Of a DNA stretch of 64,000 nucleotides, positions 1 through 12,270 are shown piece after piece. A model generated the notes under the pieces. The model was not told where the DNA came from. It saw nothing but the letters and a program-made list of their open reading frames with translations, and ran no database searches. This DNA comes from Sphagnum magellanicum. Lineage: Eukaryota; Streptophyta; Sphagnopsida; Sphagnales; Sphagnaceae. The stretch spans positions 19,592,001 to 19,656,000 of the forward strand of contig CM038920.1 of the NCBI GenBank assembly GCA_021904315.1, in the 5' to 3' direction. Position 1 is the first letter of the stretch. Every line of letters starts with the position of its first letter. The translations under genes and the position numbers were made by a program.

Positions 1-1944
1 ACCAAAAGGGATGACTTAACATTGAAGCCAACATAATAAGCTTTGAGTATCACATTTGGCGAATGCCCAATGGATCAAAATAAACTTGTTTTTTAATATG
101 GACCCTTATTTTCCCAATAGTTCATCTAATTCCTTGTTTTAATGTCATCTACCAATACTACCACATGGTCCATCCAAGTAAAAGATATTTGTGTTTTTTT
201 GCCCAAACAACATCAATTGTTACACTAGGTCACGTGTGTTTAAAAATGTGAAGGATCCCAAACCCTATCATCCAAAATTATGGCTTGTCACATTGGGGAC
301 AAACCTTATTCAACAAGAAATCATTGAACTCACATGTGTAGGTTTTGATTTGTTGACTAAAGATCCAAGCACCAACATTTTTACTATTCACCTGTTGAAA
401 TGGTATGAACAAGACTACCATTTTTGGAGCATATGCAAAAGAATGGGAAGGAATTAAGACTATATGAAATGGTGTGAACAATCGTAATTGAATGCAAGCC
501 CAAAGTGTTTTGACATTGAATGTCACAATATTGACCTTCAACAAATTAGAAACACCTTATGTCAAGGAGCCTACCATATGGAAATAAAATGAGGTTATTA
601 CATTACTTCTATTTGCCAAGGTCCAAGTTGTACTTGTTTAGATTGAACCTTTGTAGAGCCAACAAAATGCAATCACAAATTTTCACCTTTCAAACATCTC
701 TACTAGATTTACAACACTTACCTCAATAGTAAAGACCAATATTTTACATGTCATGCCACATTGTCTTCCAAGGAAGTAGTCCAAATGTTGGCCAATGACC
801 CCAATTGTCCACTTGATTTGTTGGCATGATACACAACACCTAATTGATCTAAAGAACAAGAAATACATGTAATAGTAATACCCAACCTAAACTAGATTGG
901 ATTATAGGCAAAGTTCAATATGTTCATCTTTATAAATAAGGGGTTTGATGTAGAACATGATCCCACATTCAATTTGGAAATCCTAGAAAAAAACCTTGAA
1001 GCATGTGTGTGTATGTGTGTGTGATTCAATATGAGTGTACGAATGTGTGATTGGAATAATGGAAATGATGATTCTTCAATGTGATGGATTGCACATAAAC
1101 ATTTTGCAATTAGAAGTAAAAGATTTACGATAGTCTAGATTGCTAACACATGTGCCTATAAGAGTGTATGAATGTGTGATTGGAACAATAGGTTCATGCT
1201 ATCATAGTTGTTGTAATAAGATAATTAAGTAAAACTATTAATTAACAAAATTTCCTGAAGTTCATTATAAAAGTTGTTTTCAATATTAAAATTTTGGGAT
1301 ATGACTACTAATTCAAGTATTACTTTCTTTGGAATGCGGCTCCATCAATTAAATGAAGTTTTGTAATTGTTTGATTGAGATCGTAATGATTAGGTTATAT
1401 TGTGAGCTAAAACTATGCTCATGAAGAAGGTGAAAGTGGAGACCATTCACATGAGAGTCTTATTTCATATGCACACATATTATTATGTACCCTTTAGCCT
1501 TCACTAATGTAAAGGTCTTTTGCATGAACATTATATCCTTTCATGGTTTCATGTAAATGTTTTATGACAATATAAAGAAATATTTTATTCATGTTTGATA
1601 GACTAGGAGATGGCGACCCATGCTACTTTAGCTATGTATTGACATGATAGCCAAGTTTTAAGAAGTTTATTGATAGGATAACCATTTTCCAAGAAGTCAA
1701 CACAAAATCCAAGGGAAGTTGAAAAGATTTTAATTGCAAATTATTATTGGGAAGTTTACAAGTAGCTTGTGAAATACAACAATGGCCCTTCTCTTAATGT
1801 TGGTAGCAAAAAAACACCATCCCTTCAAGATATGTTTCAATAATTTACCCTAGGTAGTTATCGGTTTTTTAAAGTGGTTGTGGTTTAATTTCTTGCTATT
1901 AGTAAACAGTTGAGGTTTGAATAACGTTCATTTTTATCAATATA
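1..1944. other. Non-coding stretch, no gene recognised
   Basis: No recognisable protein family on either strand; the reading frames are short and look accidental. A short TG-rich run sits at about 1004-1023. A 28-base segment containing GAATGTGTGATTGGAA occurs near 1033 and again near 1162, a small local duplication. Confidence 0.6.
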
Positions 1945-2160
1945 ACATTGTTCCCCAAACATGAAAAGACGTGTTCCCATTGGAAATGAGTTTCCCAATA
2001 TGTTCCCAAATGTAACATTTGCCCCATGGGAACAATTGCTATCACATAGGCTTTGAAATGTGGCTCACATGTTTCCAAGTGGGTTTTTAAATGGGAACAT
2101 GTGTTCCCATGCTTTTTCACATGGGAACAAATAATGTTCCCCAACATGCGAACACATGCA
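1945..2160. repeat. Cluster of GGGAACA / TGTTCCC palindromes
   Basis: The heptamer GGGAACA or its complement TGTTCCC recurs many times in about 200 bases. Two pairs form exact hairpins: ATGGGAACA/TGTTCCCAT with a 2-base spacer at 2091-2110, and GGGAACA/TGTTCCC with a 5-base spacer at 2123-2141. A minus-strand frame of about 100 codons crosses the block but resembles no family and is probably accidental. Similar TTCCCAATATGTTCCC wording recurs in the inverted pair at 25.0 and 27.5 kb. Confidence 0.6.
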
Positions 2161-2286
2161 TATGCATGAGTGTAATAAATGTGCACTCCAAAATCCCACA
2201 CCCAAACCATCTGCACCCCATAGTCTACACCCTAGGTTTCAAACCCAAAAAATTTAATACACCCTAAATAACCAACCTCATTTCCA

Positions 2287-2570
2287 AGGTGAATATTATA
2301 TCTCTTTGCAAATCAAATGCCATTATAAAAGCATTGTGAAATTCATCAAGGCTAAAATGCATGAAGGTCTATGTACATGACCACAAAACAACCCATGACT
2401 TTATGTTCACGTTCAACCAAAATTCAATTTCAAACATGGTATCTTAGATGAGGATGGTTTCTAAGGTGAATACTATATCTTTTTGTGAACCAAATGCCAT
2501 TTATAAAAACATTGTGAAATTCATCAATATTGAAATGCATGGAGGTTTGTGCATGACCACAAAATAACTT
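2287..2570. repeat. Direct duplication of a ~107-base segment
   Basis: A segment starting AAGGTGAATA and ending near ACCACAAAA is present at about 2287-2393 and again, diverged, at about 2463-2570, a spacing of about 176 bases. Shared words include AAATGCCATT and CATTGTGAAATTCATCAA. No coding content is recognised. Confidence 0.65.
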
Positions 2571-3430
2571 TAAAATTGTGATGGAGCTATTTGACAACCT
2601 TTATTATAGTTTACAACTGTCCACATCATATAACAATTTTTTTTTCCTGATGATTCCAATGCAAGAACACCAAATCTCCTTCCTACATGATTTCCTTGTG
2701 TTGGTCAGTTATCCTCAAACACATGCAATGATTCATTGCTCAATCTAAAATGAATTCCAAAACATGAAAATTGTTATATGTGGGAACTTCCAATACTTGT
2801 TAATGTATGAGAGGCAAATTTGATGATTTCGAAACCTAACCCGAGCAATCTCAAAGCAATTTTTTTAAAGCCCCATAATTCAAGAAACAACATAAATGAT
2901 TGGGCTAGACACATCTACATGGCACGACATACCTCATCAAACACCTCCACTTGGGTGCCAACAAACTTGATGTGCAAGCCACCTTGAAGAGGACCAATTT
3001 GTTGTTTTCTTCACCTACGATTTGCATTTTTCCTCCACACAATTTCATTTAGAGTGTTCAAGATTTTGCATTTTTTTTGCTTAACCATGTATTGAGATTA
3101 GGTTTGATAATTCACAATATAATGCACACCCATTTGGCGCCTATTGTCACAAACATGCATCGTGTAATGGCTCAAGGAAGCTAATTTAAACAATAAAATA
3201 ATGCCATGGTGGGGTTGGAACAACAATCCATACCCTGGAAATACATACTAACTTGATCCATTTTGTATTTCCCCTAGCAATGACCACAACAATGCATCCT
3301 TACAATGGTAAGAAGAAAGCTTGTACAAGAATCACACAATTGGAAATGCAAAATGATTGTAAATTGAGAATACGGAGAAAATAACTACCATCAAATACAA
3401 CTCATCATCATCCTTATGATGAGTGTATTC
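2571..3430. other. Non-coding stretch
   Basis: Nothing recognised on either strand apart from short homopolymer runs. Confidence 0.55.
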
Positions 3431-3436
3431 ACAATT

Positions 3437-3954
3437 CTAGGGGATTTTCATTGTAGGAAAACATGTTGTCCCAAGACGTGCAATGTTGAAAGGCAATTCC
3501 TTGGGGAAAAGGGTGTTTAGCTCTTGTAACCAAGAGCTTAAATGCGGTTGTAGGCTCGAGTTCACAAACTTTGTTGCCCATGCATTTGCAATGGTTTCCA
3601 AATCTTTTTGGAATATGTGGTTCACAATTTCTTGCTTATATTGTTGTGTTTCAATGCATCTTGATGAACAAATGTAAACTTGTTTAAAATATGAAAACTA
3701 CAAAAAAGTAAGCATGTGTACATGGCAATAAAAAGGTTTAGCACCCACCTATCTATTGTAAAGTCATTGTGAGGATGCTTGTTGCCAAACATGGCCATCT
3801 TGGTGTGGTGGAAACATGATCTTGTCCTGGTCCCAGTAACTTGGAATAGGTGTGTTAATGTTTTTGCATGCTTTGATGCCTCAACTATGGGAACAAATGC
3901 ATGAAGCACATTGCCCACCATATTGCCATCATAGAGGAGAAGATTATTAGACAT
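3437..3954 (-). other. Unrecognised split reading frame, possible gene remnant
   Basis: Two minus-strand open stretches (3954 down to about 3745, and about 3690 down to 3437) read as ordinary-looking protein. The second contains EIVNHIFQKDLETIANAW and LFPKELPFNIARLGTTCFP. Between them the minus strand has a possible donor (GTGGGTG, near 3750) and a T-rich tract, so they could be two exons of one gene. The frame that gives the longest continuous sense across the second part differs by one base from the frame of the first, as expected across an intron or a frameshift. I do not recognise the family. It could be a decayed host gene or part of a transposon. Confidence 0.3.
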
Positions 3955-4019
3955 TAAGGGGGTAAAACAAAAGGTGAATTACCCACCTACTATAGTCCCA
4001 AGAGTTGTGAAGAATAGAA

Positions 4020-5445
4020 GAAGGGAAAAAAAAATTAGTTTTTGGTCCTTTATTTTGTTTCAAATTTTCCTGATGGTGTTTTCAAATGTAGGTAGCTACT
4101 AGGGGCCAAACCTTCAAAGCATTTTAAAAAATAGTAAGAAATATTGCCATGTCCCATTGGGGTTTTCTAACCTAACTTGTTTGCAACATTTTGGCCCCTT
4201 TTTCAAAGTGGAATCAATTTTTGGTCTTTTATTTTCCCCAAAATTTTGAGTTGGAGACATTTTCAAATGTAGGTAGCTAATACGGGCCATAATTTCAAAG
4301 AATTCTAGAAATTGAGAAAAATATATGGCCATGTGATCACATTGGGGTTTTCTAACGTTTGTGTGGCATTTGGGCCCTTTTTTTAAGAATGACATCAATT
4401 TTTGGTCTTTTATTTCTTTTCAAAACTTCTGGTTGGAGGTGTTTAAACATTTAGGTAGTTATGATAAGGGCCGGAATGTCAAAGCATACTAAAAAATCTA
4501 AAAAAATATGACCATGTGATCACATTGGGGGTTTCGGAAGTTTTTACAGCATTCTAATCCCATTTTCCAAAAATGCATTAATTTTTGGGTCATTTATTTT
4601 GCTTCCAATTTCTTTGTTGAAGTAGTTTTCAAACATAGGTAGTTTACTGGGGGCCATAATTTCAAAGCATTCTAAAAGCATCAGAAAAAATAAATGGCCA
4701 TGTGATCACATTGGGGTTTTCCATTGCGTTTGTGACATTTTGGTCCCTTTTTCCAGAGTGGCATTAGCTCTTTGGTCTTTTCAAATTTTCCAATATTTTT
4801 ATTTTGAATTCTTTTCAAATGTAGATAACTAATAGGAACTAGAATTTCAAAGAACTCTAGAAAAATCAAAAAAACATGACCATGTGATCACATTGGGGTT
4901 TTTCGATGTCTTAATGGCATTTTGGCCACTTTTTCAGGGTTGCATCAATTTTTGGTCTTTTATTTTGCTTTAAATTTTTAGTTAGAGGAGTTTACAAATG
5001 TCGGTAGCTACTAGGGGCCAGACTTTCAAAGCATTCTAAACTAATTTTTAAAAAAATGTTCATGTGATTGCATTGGAGTTTTCTGATGTCTCCAGCATTT
5101 TGGCCCCTTTATTTTAAAATTCAATAGTTTTTTGAACTTTTATTTTGGTTCCAATTTCTCAATGGAGTAGTTTTCAAATGTAGGTAACTACTAAGGGCCA
5201 TAATTGCAAAGCATTGTAAAAATAGATATGACCATGTGATCACCTTGGGGTTTTCAGATGTCTTTGTGACATTTTGGCCCCTTCTTTCAGAGTTGCATTA
5301 GTTTTTGGTCTTTTATTATTTTTCATCAATTTCAACTGAAAAAAATTTCAATTTAGGTAGCTAGTAGGGGCTAGAATTTCAAAACATTCTAAACAAATCA
5401 GGAAAATCATATGATCACATTGGCGTTTTTTGATGTTTCAATTTA
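4020..5445. repeat. Tandem array of eight ~180-bp units
   Basis: A conserved word ATGTGATCACATTGG, followed by GGTTTTC, recurs at about 4149 (diverged), 4331, 4513, 4700, 4882, 5062, 5233 and 5409, spacings of 171-187 bases. Each unit also carries a TTTTTGGTCTTTTATTTTG word, a GTAGCTACTAGGGGCC word and a TTTCAAAGCATTCTA word. Copies differ at many positions, so the array is old. The period is in the size range of plant satellite monomers, but there are only eight units here. Confidence 0.9.
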
Positions 5446-5894
5446 TCTTATCAATTTGGATCATAAGTCAATACAAGAAGGGATTATTTATTTATTCAAA
5501 TGGATAGCTCGGGTATGATTTTTTTGTTGTTTCTGACATTTTGTTAGCAAAAATTTCTTTGTGATGGGCCAAAAACACAAGTGCTCAATTTGTGACCCTG
5601 CACAAATATTTTTGACATCCAAGTTTTAATTATTTAGCTTTTCTCACCCCACCCATTAACCTGAAACTGGGACAACAAATAGGTGGGAAACTCTTAATAG
5701 CAACCCACCTAGGCCAATCAAACTATTTAGTGAAGCAAAATCAGGGAGTAGTCAATAAATGTTATTTGAATATAATGAACAAATCATCTAAATAGTTCAA
5801 CTACCCTAGCCCCCTAAAACCAACCCCTTTTTTTTAGGGGGTGTAAGCACATGGTTGTCCTTCATTACACCCATAATGGGCAAATCATATGTAG
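5446..5894. other. Non-coding stretch before the channel remnant
   Basis: No gene recognised. The last ~60 bases may hold more of the decayed channel sequence that starts clearly at 5895, but I could not align them. Confidence 0.5.
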
Positions 5895-6240
5895 AGGTTC
5901 TGTTGTTTGAACAGATGGATGACAGTCTTTTGGATGTTATCTATGAGCAATGAAAGCCTATTCTAACGTAGAGGGCGCATTCATAGTTCATGAAGGAGAT
6001 CCAATGAATGAAGTGTTGTTCATCATTAGGGGTCACTTCGAAAAGTGTGACAACAATTGGGGGCTTGTATTGGTTTTTTCAATGTTGGGACTCTAGGACC
6101 AGGGGATTTCTGTAAATTATAGTTGTTACATGGATTCTTGATTCTAAGCATAACATTAATCTTCCTACCTCTACTCATAATGTGAAAAGGCATTGGTGGA
6201 GCCTTTGCCCTATTTGTTGGCTTTGCCCCCTAGGGAAGAA
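5895..6240 (+). pseudogene. Cyclic nucleotide-gated channel (CNGC) fragment, cNMP-binding domain
   Basis: Intact plant CNGCs are plasma-membrane cation channels with six membrane segments and a C-terminal cyclic-nucleotide-binding domain. Only part of that domain is visible. In order: LLFEQMDDSLLDVIYEQ (5904-5954); after in-frame stops and a shift, FIVHEGDPMNEVLFIIRG (about 5986-6039); then, shifted again, GFFNVGTLGPGDFC (about 6072-6113), the phosphate-binding cassette; then ILDSKHNINLPTSTHNVK (about 6133-6187) and a weak match to the following EAFALxA region. The order and spacing match the family well. At least three frame changes and several stops make it a clear pseudogene. I see no intron and neither the membrane part nor the IQ/calmodulin-binding tail, so it is a short relic. 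Retrocopy or captured fragment cannot be separated by eye. Confidence 0.85.
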
Positions 6241-9200
6241 GAGCTTACGCATTTATGCTAGATTTGGGGATAAAATTTTGGCTCAACCTTGAACCACTGT
6301 GTGAGTGACATGTGGACATTCATCTGCTCATATAAGATGGATGGGCAAGATGAAACATTTTACATTCAATATTGAAAGTTTTTTGTTTCACTTTGAACTC
6401 ACCATACAAGGCGAAATTACTTCGTGATGAGTTGCTTGTTGAGGATCTCAGTACTGGCACCTACATAACAAGGTGTGTTATACACAATGGCCCTGTCATT
6501 AATTTAATATCAACAATTGATATTGTATGATAAATTGGTCAGAGCTAGCGGAAAAATTTAAAATCTTTTAAAAAAAATATACATCATCATGTTGTGGTAA
6601 ATGAAATAATTTCATGATTTTTTTTCATTTTTTAACATCACATTGGTTATGAGAGCTAAAAGGATCTCACATTAAATGATGACATGTTCTAGGAACCTAT
6701 CTAAACATTTTTAAAAAAAATTACCAAACCAAAACCAAAAGAAAATGTTCCAACATGATTTTCAATTTTTTGCAAATCTAATTACCTTTTTTTCCAAAAA
6801 ATAAGTGATCAAATATTTCCTTTTCATATTTATTTTCACATTTGTGCAAATTTTCAAACCAAAAAAAAAAAAAAAACTGTTTATGACATGTGCATTTGAA
6901 TGTTTTCAATGACATTGTCACATTTTGAAAGAATTACATGAATTTTTGTGTTTGATCAGTGCCATAACCATTATTGGAAAAAATAGTTTCATATTTAGTT
7001 TTGTGGATTATGATTGGTGACAAATTTGAGGCTAGGTGCACATTTGAGGAGGTGGTAGAGAAAACAAAATGTCAAGAGATGAATGTGAATTTTTTACAAC
7101 CAAATTAGGTTGAATCATCTTGCTTAATTTCTAGGGGCAAAATCCCTTGAAGCTATTATATTTTATAATGATTCTCAACACAATATCCTTGCCTCACAAG
7201 GCAAGGCCAATAAACGATTGCAACATATGACACCTACATAGAAAAAACTGCAACATGCATTTAGGTTCCTACTTTTAATTTGTGAACTTTGTTGATTTTT
7301 CAAATTTCCAAGTTGGTTGAGATAATAATAGTGTCCATTGTGGAAATGGTTAGAAAACTATTTGTTTTGCATTTGTGGAAATGGTTGGAAGATTGTTTGT
7401 TTTGCATTTGGAATATTGAACTCCTTATAATAAATCACCCTGCTAATTATCATTTTTAATTGAACTCATATTAAATATGCAAGCTACTATACCATTTGTC
7501 ACTATAATTGGTGTAAGGCAGTATTGCGTACATGATTAGCATGGACTTGATACATGAATAATGAACTTACAATCCTTTGATTAGAAACCAAACATAAAAC
7601 TACATGAATAATTATGCAATAATCATAACCAACAAAGATAATGTTATGTTTTTCTTTTGTAATGGTTGAAAATTGTGACAAAATGGTGAGATACTTATTT
7701 TCCAATTTTGAAGGTGCTATGACTATCCCAGAGCTCCAATTTTCACAATTCTAAACGTTTTGGAATCCTAACTTCAAATTTTCATTATATACCAAAATGC
7801 AAATATAACCTCTTACATGGATAACCTGATTATATTCTTCAAACCCAAGAGCTATTTTATTATCATTGTGAGAAATAACTCCAAGACCTCCTATAGTTTA
7901 AACAATTTTATCTCCTTCAAAACAACTCCAATGGTGTTAAAATTTTCTGAGCACATGATTTACCTACCATTTTAAATTGCATCAAATTTGGAAAGAATCC
8001 AACAATGAGTCTAGAAGTTCTCTTAGGGTGCAATCACAATCAAATGAACCAATAACCATGTCAAATGATCGCCAAAACTCTTTCCAAATTGTAACTTTGT
8101 TAGAGATATTTTTGTGGTGCCACTTTAATATCATGTTAATCATGCAAAGTTATGTTAAATGACTAATATGAATGTTGAGGAGTTCAAAATGAAAATTAAA
8201 AAATATATATTTTGGGTTTTGGTTTTAATAAAGGACATTTGAACTTGAACAGTAACTGCATCAAAAGAAATCAATTTTGAAATTTACTAAGTTAAAGATT
8301 TTTTTTAATAATGGAATTTTGATGAGAAAAAAATTGAGATGATGTTAATTGAGTACTCACATTCAAAAAATATTCACAATTTGAAATTTTTGAAATTTGA
8401 AATTAAATTTTTACAAATCTATTAAACAAAATTCTACAATTAATTTTTTTTTTTACCACATGTAAATGGGGTGTAATGTACATGACATTATAGCAAAGTT
8501 TTATTTTATGATACAAGAAAAAAATCATAAAATAATTAACATATTTTCATACATTTTGAAATTAGGATAAATTTTCAAATTGAAACACAAAATTTGGTAA
8601 AATTTGTACACTTTAAAACAAAATTCATCAAAATTTAATACAAAAAAATTGATGTAGTGAAGAAACTATATGTATTTCTAATAACATATTGCAAACTATT
8701 TCATCTAAAAAATCCTTTTTATGAAAAAGTGAAAATGACCAAAAAAAGGATTGTGGTCTTTGAGTCCTTTGTCACTATTGGTTCATTTGATTGTGATCGC
8801 ACCCCTTATTATGAATGGGGAATCCAAAGATTAATCAATTTTTTTTCATAACATACGTTTGATCCTTGATTTATGCATTGTTTTCTCGCCACATTAATAA
8901 TTTTTCTCGACCATTTTCGATTTAATCTTTTTTTTTAGTAACATGTCTTTAACCATAAGTCATGATAGGGAAAGAACAAGAGAATGAGACAAAATGAGCT
9001 CAACACATAAGAAACCCCCAACGGAGCTTCCTTCCCTTGGCCTATGAGGTGCACGGAATCCTTTCCTTGCCTTTTTCCTTTAATCAATTGATATTCTTTG
9101 TCTCATGAACCAATGAAGGTTGAAGGGGATTGATGATCCTCCAATCATGGTTGCCTTCGATCCCACAAGCCAATGAAACTTGAAAAGAATCCATCCTATG

Positions 9201-11345
9201 AATCTTTTTTTTCTAATCATCATAAGATGAAAACATTCACACCCAATGAAGGTTCAATCTCCTCTTTCATCCATATTTTGATTTTTTTGAACCCTCCAAA
9301 CTTGATTGCTATCTCTTCCTTCCAAGGTTTGATCATCCAACATTTTTTTCATTCTAATGCATCGAAGGTAATTAGCCCTTAAGGTAATTTGCCCAAGTAA
9401 GAAATAGTGAATTCCTTTGTTTTTTCACACTATGTCAACATGGACATTTATCGAAGGTTGTAATCACAATTAGGGTACCCAAAAAGGAATGTCACGCTAT
9501 TAAGGATTACAACTCACAAAATTAAAAATTAAAAATATATTTTTTAAAATTTTAATATGTTAGATTTGAAATGGCCAATTAATTTTATGAATTCCAATGG
9601 AATCATAGTTTGTTAAGATTCAAAAATTAATTTGATGTCCTTAAAAGTCTTGTAATATTTACTCTAGTCCTAATCACATAAATTGCAACAAGATAAAAAA
9701 ATCATATGGACTATGCCAAAAGTGTTAAATGGGACTAAATTTGAACCATAGGCGTATAATAACAATAAAAATAAGATATTGTGAAAATGCTGGCATTTTC
9801 ACTTCTTACATCCTAATTAGATTTTTTGGAGGTGACATATTTTGGCATTTTTCCAACTACAAATAGGACTATCAAATGACACTTATTTTACATTTTGTAA
9901 AGCACATATTAACCACTGAGATGTTAACTAATACCACATATAAAAATACACTGTTAAACATTTATGTTTTATGCAGTGCATTTAATTTTGTTACATGACC
10001 GTCTAATTTGTTTTTTTATTTTGCATAAGAATCCTTATTCCATGCTTATGGATGTTTTGAAAGGAGAACATACAAGTTGATTTTCATCTCATCCATCCAT
10101 TAGAAATCACTTTTAATCGTAGGGGTGTGATTTGAAAAAATTTAAACCATTAGTTTTTTAGATGTGATGATCACATGGTGGAGTTGCATTGTCTTCCACA
10201 ATTGTGAGGTTTGTTAAAACACTCAGTCTCAACCTTTTCACTTTCTTGTTGTGTTTTTCATAGAAAATTGTTACTCTTGCTTCAAACCACATCACCTTTT
10301 TCCTTGCTATTGTTACATTTTTGTTGTGTCCAACTAAGAGATCACCAAATTTAACAATCCCACGCCTTTTGTTATTTGTCATTTTGTTCAAGTTGCACTT
10401 GTCATTTACATTTTGTAGCATCTTGTTACTTGAATCTTCATTCTCCATTCTAGGTTTAGGGTGTTCATTTGCCATTCTAGGTTTAAAGTGTTGTGTTATT
10501 GTGCTCATGTACCTTTTCAAAAGATTTCATGGCCAATCAACGTAAGAAGTTTGCACTAGGAGAAACTACAAGAAGGATCATAACAAGGATAGTAATTGCT
10601 GCTATAAAAACAATGACAAAAAAAGTTGGCTAGGGTGACAACAAAGATTCCAAATCCCATTTCGGAGTTTTGGGCAATTAAATGGACTTGTGCTCCTCTT
10701 TTAAAATGTAGTCCATGTTATTCAAATACATATAGGGTTGCATACAACATTGAAAAAAAGATAACATCTATCTTTCTAGGGATGTTAAACTAGAAAAATT
10801 CGAACATTTAAAAGACTGTGATGGAATTTTTTTTTTGCGATTACTGAATGTGCAACCTTTCTTGCCTGAAATTCATCAAAACCAAAAGAGATTGCAACAA
10901 TGTGCCATAGTTTATGAAAGTATAATTGGGAAAACCCATCCTTGGGTAGTACCATTAGGAACATCAGACTTTGATTTTCTTAGACCCATCAAATTTTGAA
11001 AAATCAAAGGAAACATTTAAATAAATATTTTCATAATTTTTTTCATGAGTACATTTATTAAGTTCCATGGATTTTGAAATTTCAATAAAATCAATAATAT
11101 ATTTAGTTTGATGTTCATTATCATTGCATTGGAAAAAAAAATTTATTTGGAACGTAGCACTAGTTCCTTTTCGTGAAATTTTTAGTCAAAAACACAAATT
11201 TGAAACATGATTTGAGATTTTTCTTGTGAATTTTTTCTTAAGATAATTTGAAAGTCATTTTATGTTAAAGCTTTTACTAGGAAATCAATTGAATGAATAT
11301 AATTTAATTAAAAAATTTCAAAACTAAGACTATCAAATTTTGAAG
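6241..11345. other. Long non-coding stretch
   Basis: No recognised gene on either strand. It is AT-rich with homopolymer runs, for example a poly-A run near 6860. A ~40-base direct duplication with the shared word GGAAATGGTT lies at about 7338-7412. A minus-strand frame of about 120 codons at 10158-10520 contains a duplicated PRMANEHPKPRMENE-like segment, but it resembles no family and is probably accidental. Confidence 0.55.
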
Positions 11346-11351
11346 GGGCCA

Positions 11352-12270
11352 TTTGTCGCAACCTTAGCCTTGGGCTCGCAACCAAGGCAAGGGCTTGCAA
11401 GGTTATGGGCCAAGAGGGAAACCCGGGGGTCACATCTCATGCTCTCGGGAGTGTAAAAAAGTGTGAGGGAATGAACCCTCACACTCCCAAATGAATTCCC
11501 ATTTTGGGAGTTAGAGTCCCAATGGACTCTTGAATTTTCAATGGGCGAATGCAAGGGTCAAAACCCATTGGATCAAAAAAAAAATTATATCATTGGAAAT
11601 CTATTGAAACGTAGATGTTTAAAATGGGCTTTCATGACCCATTTGGACATCTAAAACACAAGTTATGGCCAAAAGAAAAGCCAGGAGTCAAATTAGCAAT
11701 TTGACTCCCGACCATTAAAAGTTAGGAATCGATCCGATTTCCTTGCGTGCAGGTGGTTTGCAACATACCATTAGAAAGCTCTTGATGAGGCCTACAACTT
11801 TGCTTTAGACCTCATCTCAATAAGACGTTTGCACACAAAGTTATGGGGCCCAAAGTCGCAAGAGTACTAACTTTGGGAATTTCGAGACTCCCATTTGGAA
11901 GTCCTGGGACAAAATGCTATTTGGATGTGGGCTTCGTGGAAAGGCACATAGTATACTATAAGGGGGAAGGTGGTGGCTTCCCTCAAATTCGGGCCATGGT
12001 GAGTCTTGTGAGTCGAAATTTGCGCATGGCTTGTCTTAGCACCAAAAATGCTTAAACTATGCATTAATCAATTTGTTGTTTGGTTTTGTGCAGGTTTGTG
12101 TGAATGATTAGTTGTTTGTCATTCTTCCTAATCCCATCTCAGAGCTCCAGCATGCCCTTCTACCCCAAAGTGCTACGAACTAGGCAATGTGTCCCAAATC
12201 TTTGTTTTTCCGTTGTTTTCATTTTAGACTCACATTTTGAGTCTATCAGAGAGCTTGGGAGGACATCACC
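11352..12270 (+). mobile_element. Dispersed element E1, copy 1 (LTR-like or non-autonomous)
   Basis: This ~0.9-kb block is less AT-rich than its surroundings and is homologous to the reverse strand of 48655-49528 and of 57963-58775. Landmarks in order: an end TGTCGCAACCTTAGCCTTGG; CATTTTGGGAGTTAGAGTCC; an ACAAGTTATGGCCAAAAGAA word; GGAGTCAAATTAGC; ACAAAGTTATGGGGCCCAAA; TAGTATACTATAAGGGGGAA; TCTTCCTAATCCCATCTC; and a tail near GGGAGGACATCACC. It has no coding capacity. The TGTCRCAACC start is like that of many plant Ty3-type LTRs, so a solo LTR is the leading reading, but the other end is not a clean CA. Confidence 0.8.

Noticed and set aside
10158..10520. 120-codon minus-strand frame
   Set aside because: It contains a short internal duplication (PRMANEHPKPRMENE type) and many charged residues, but no family resemblance.
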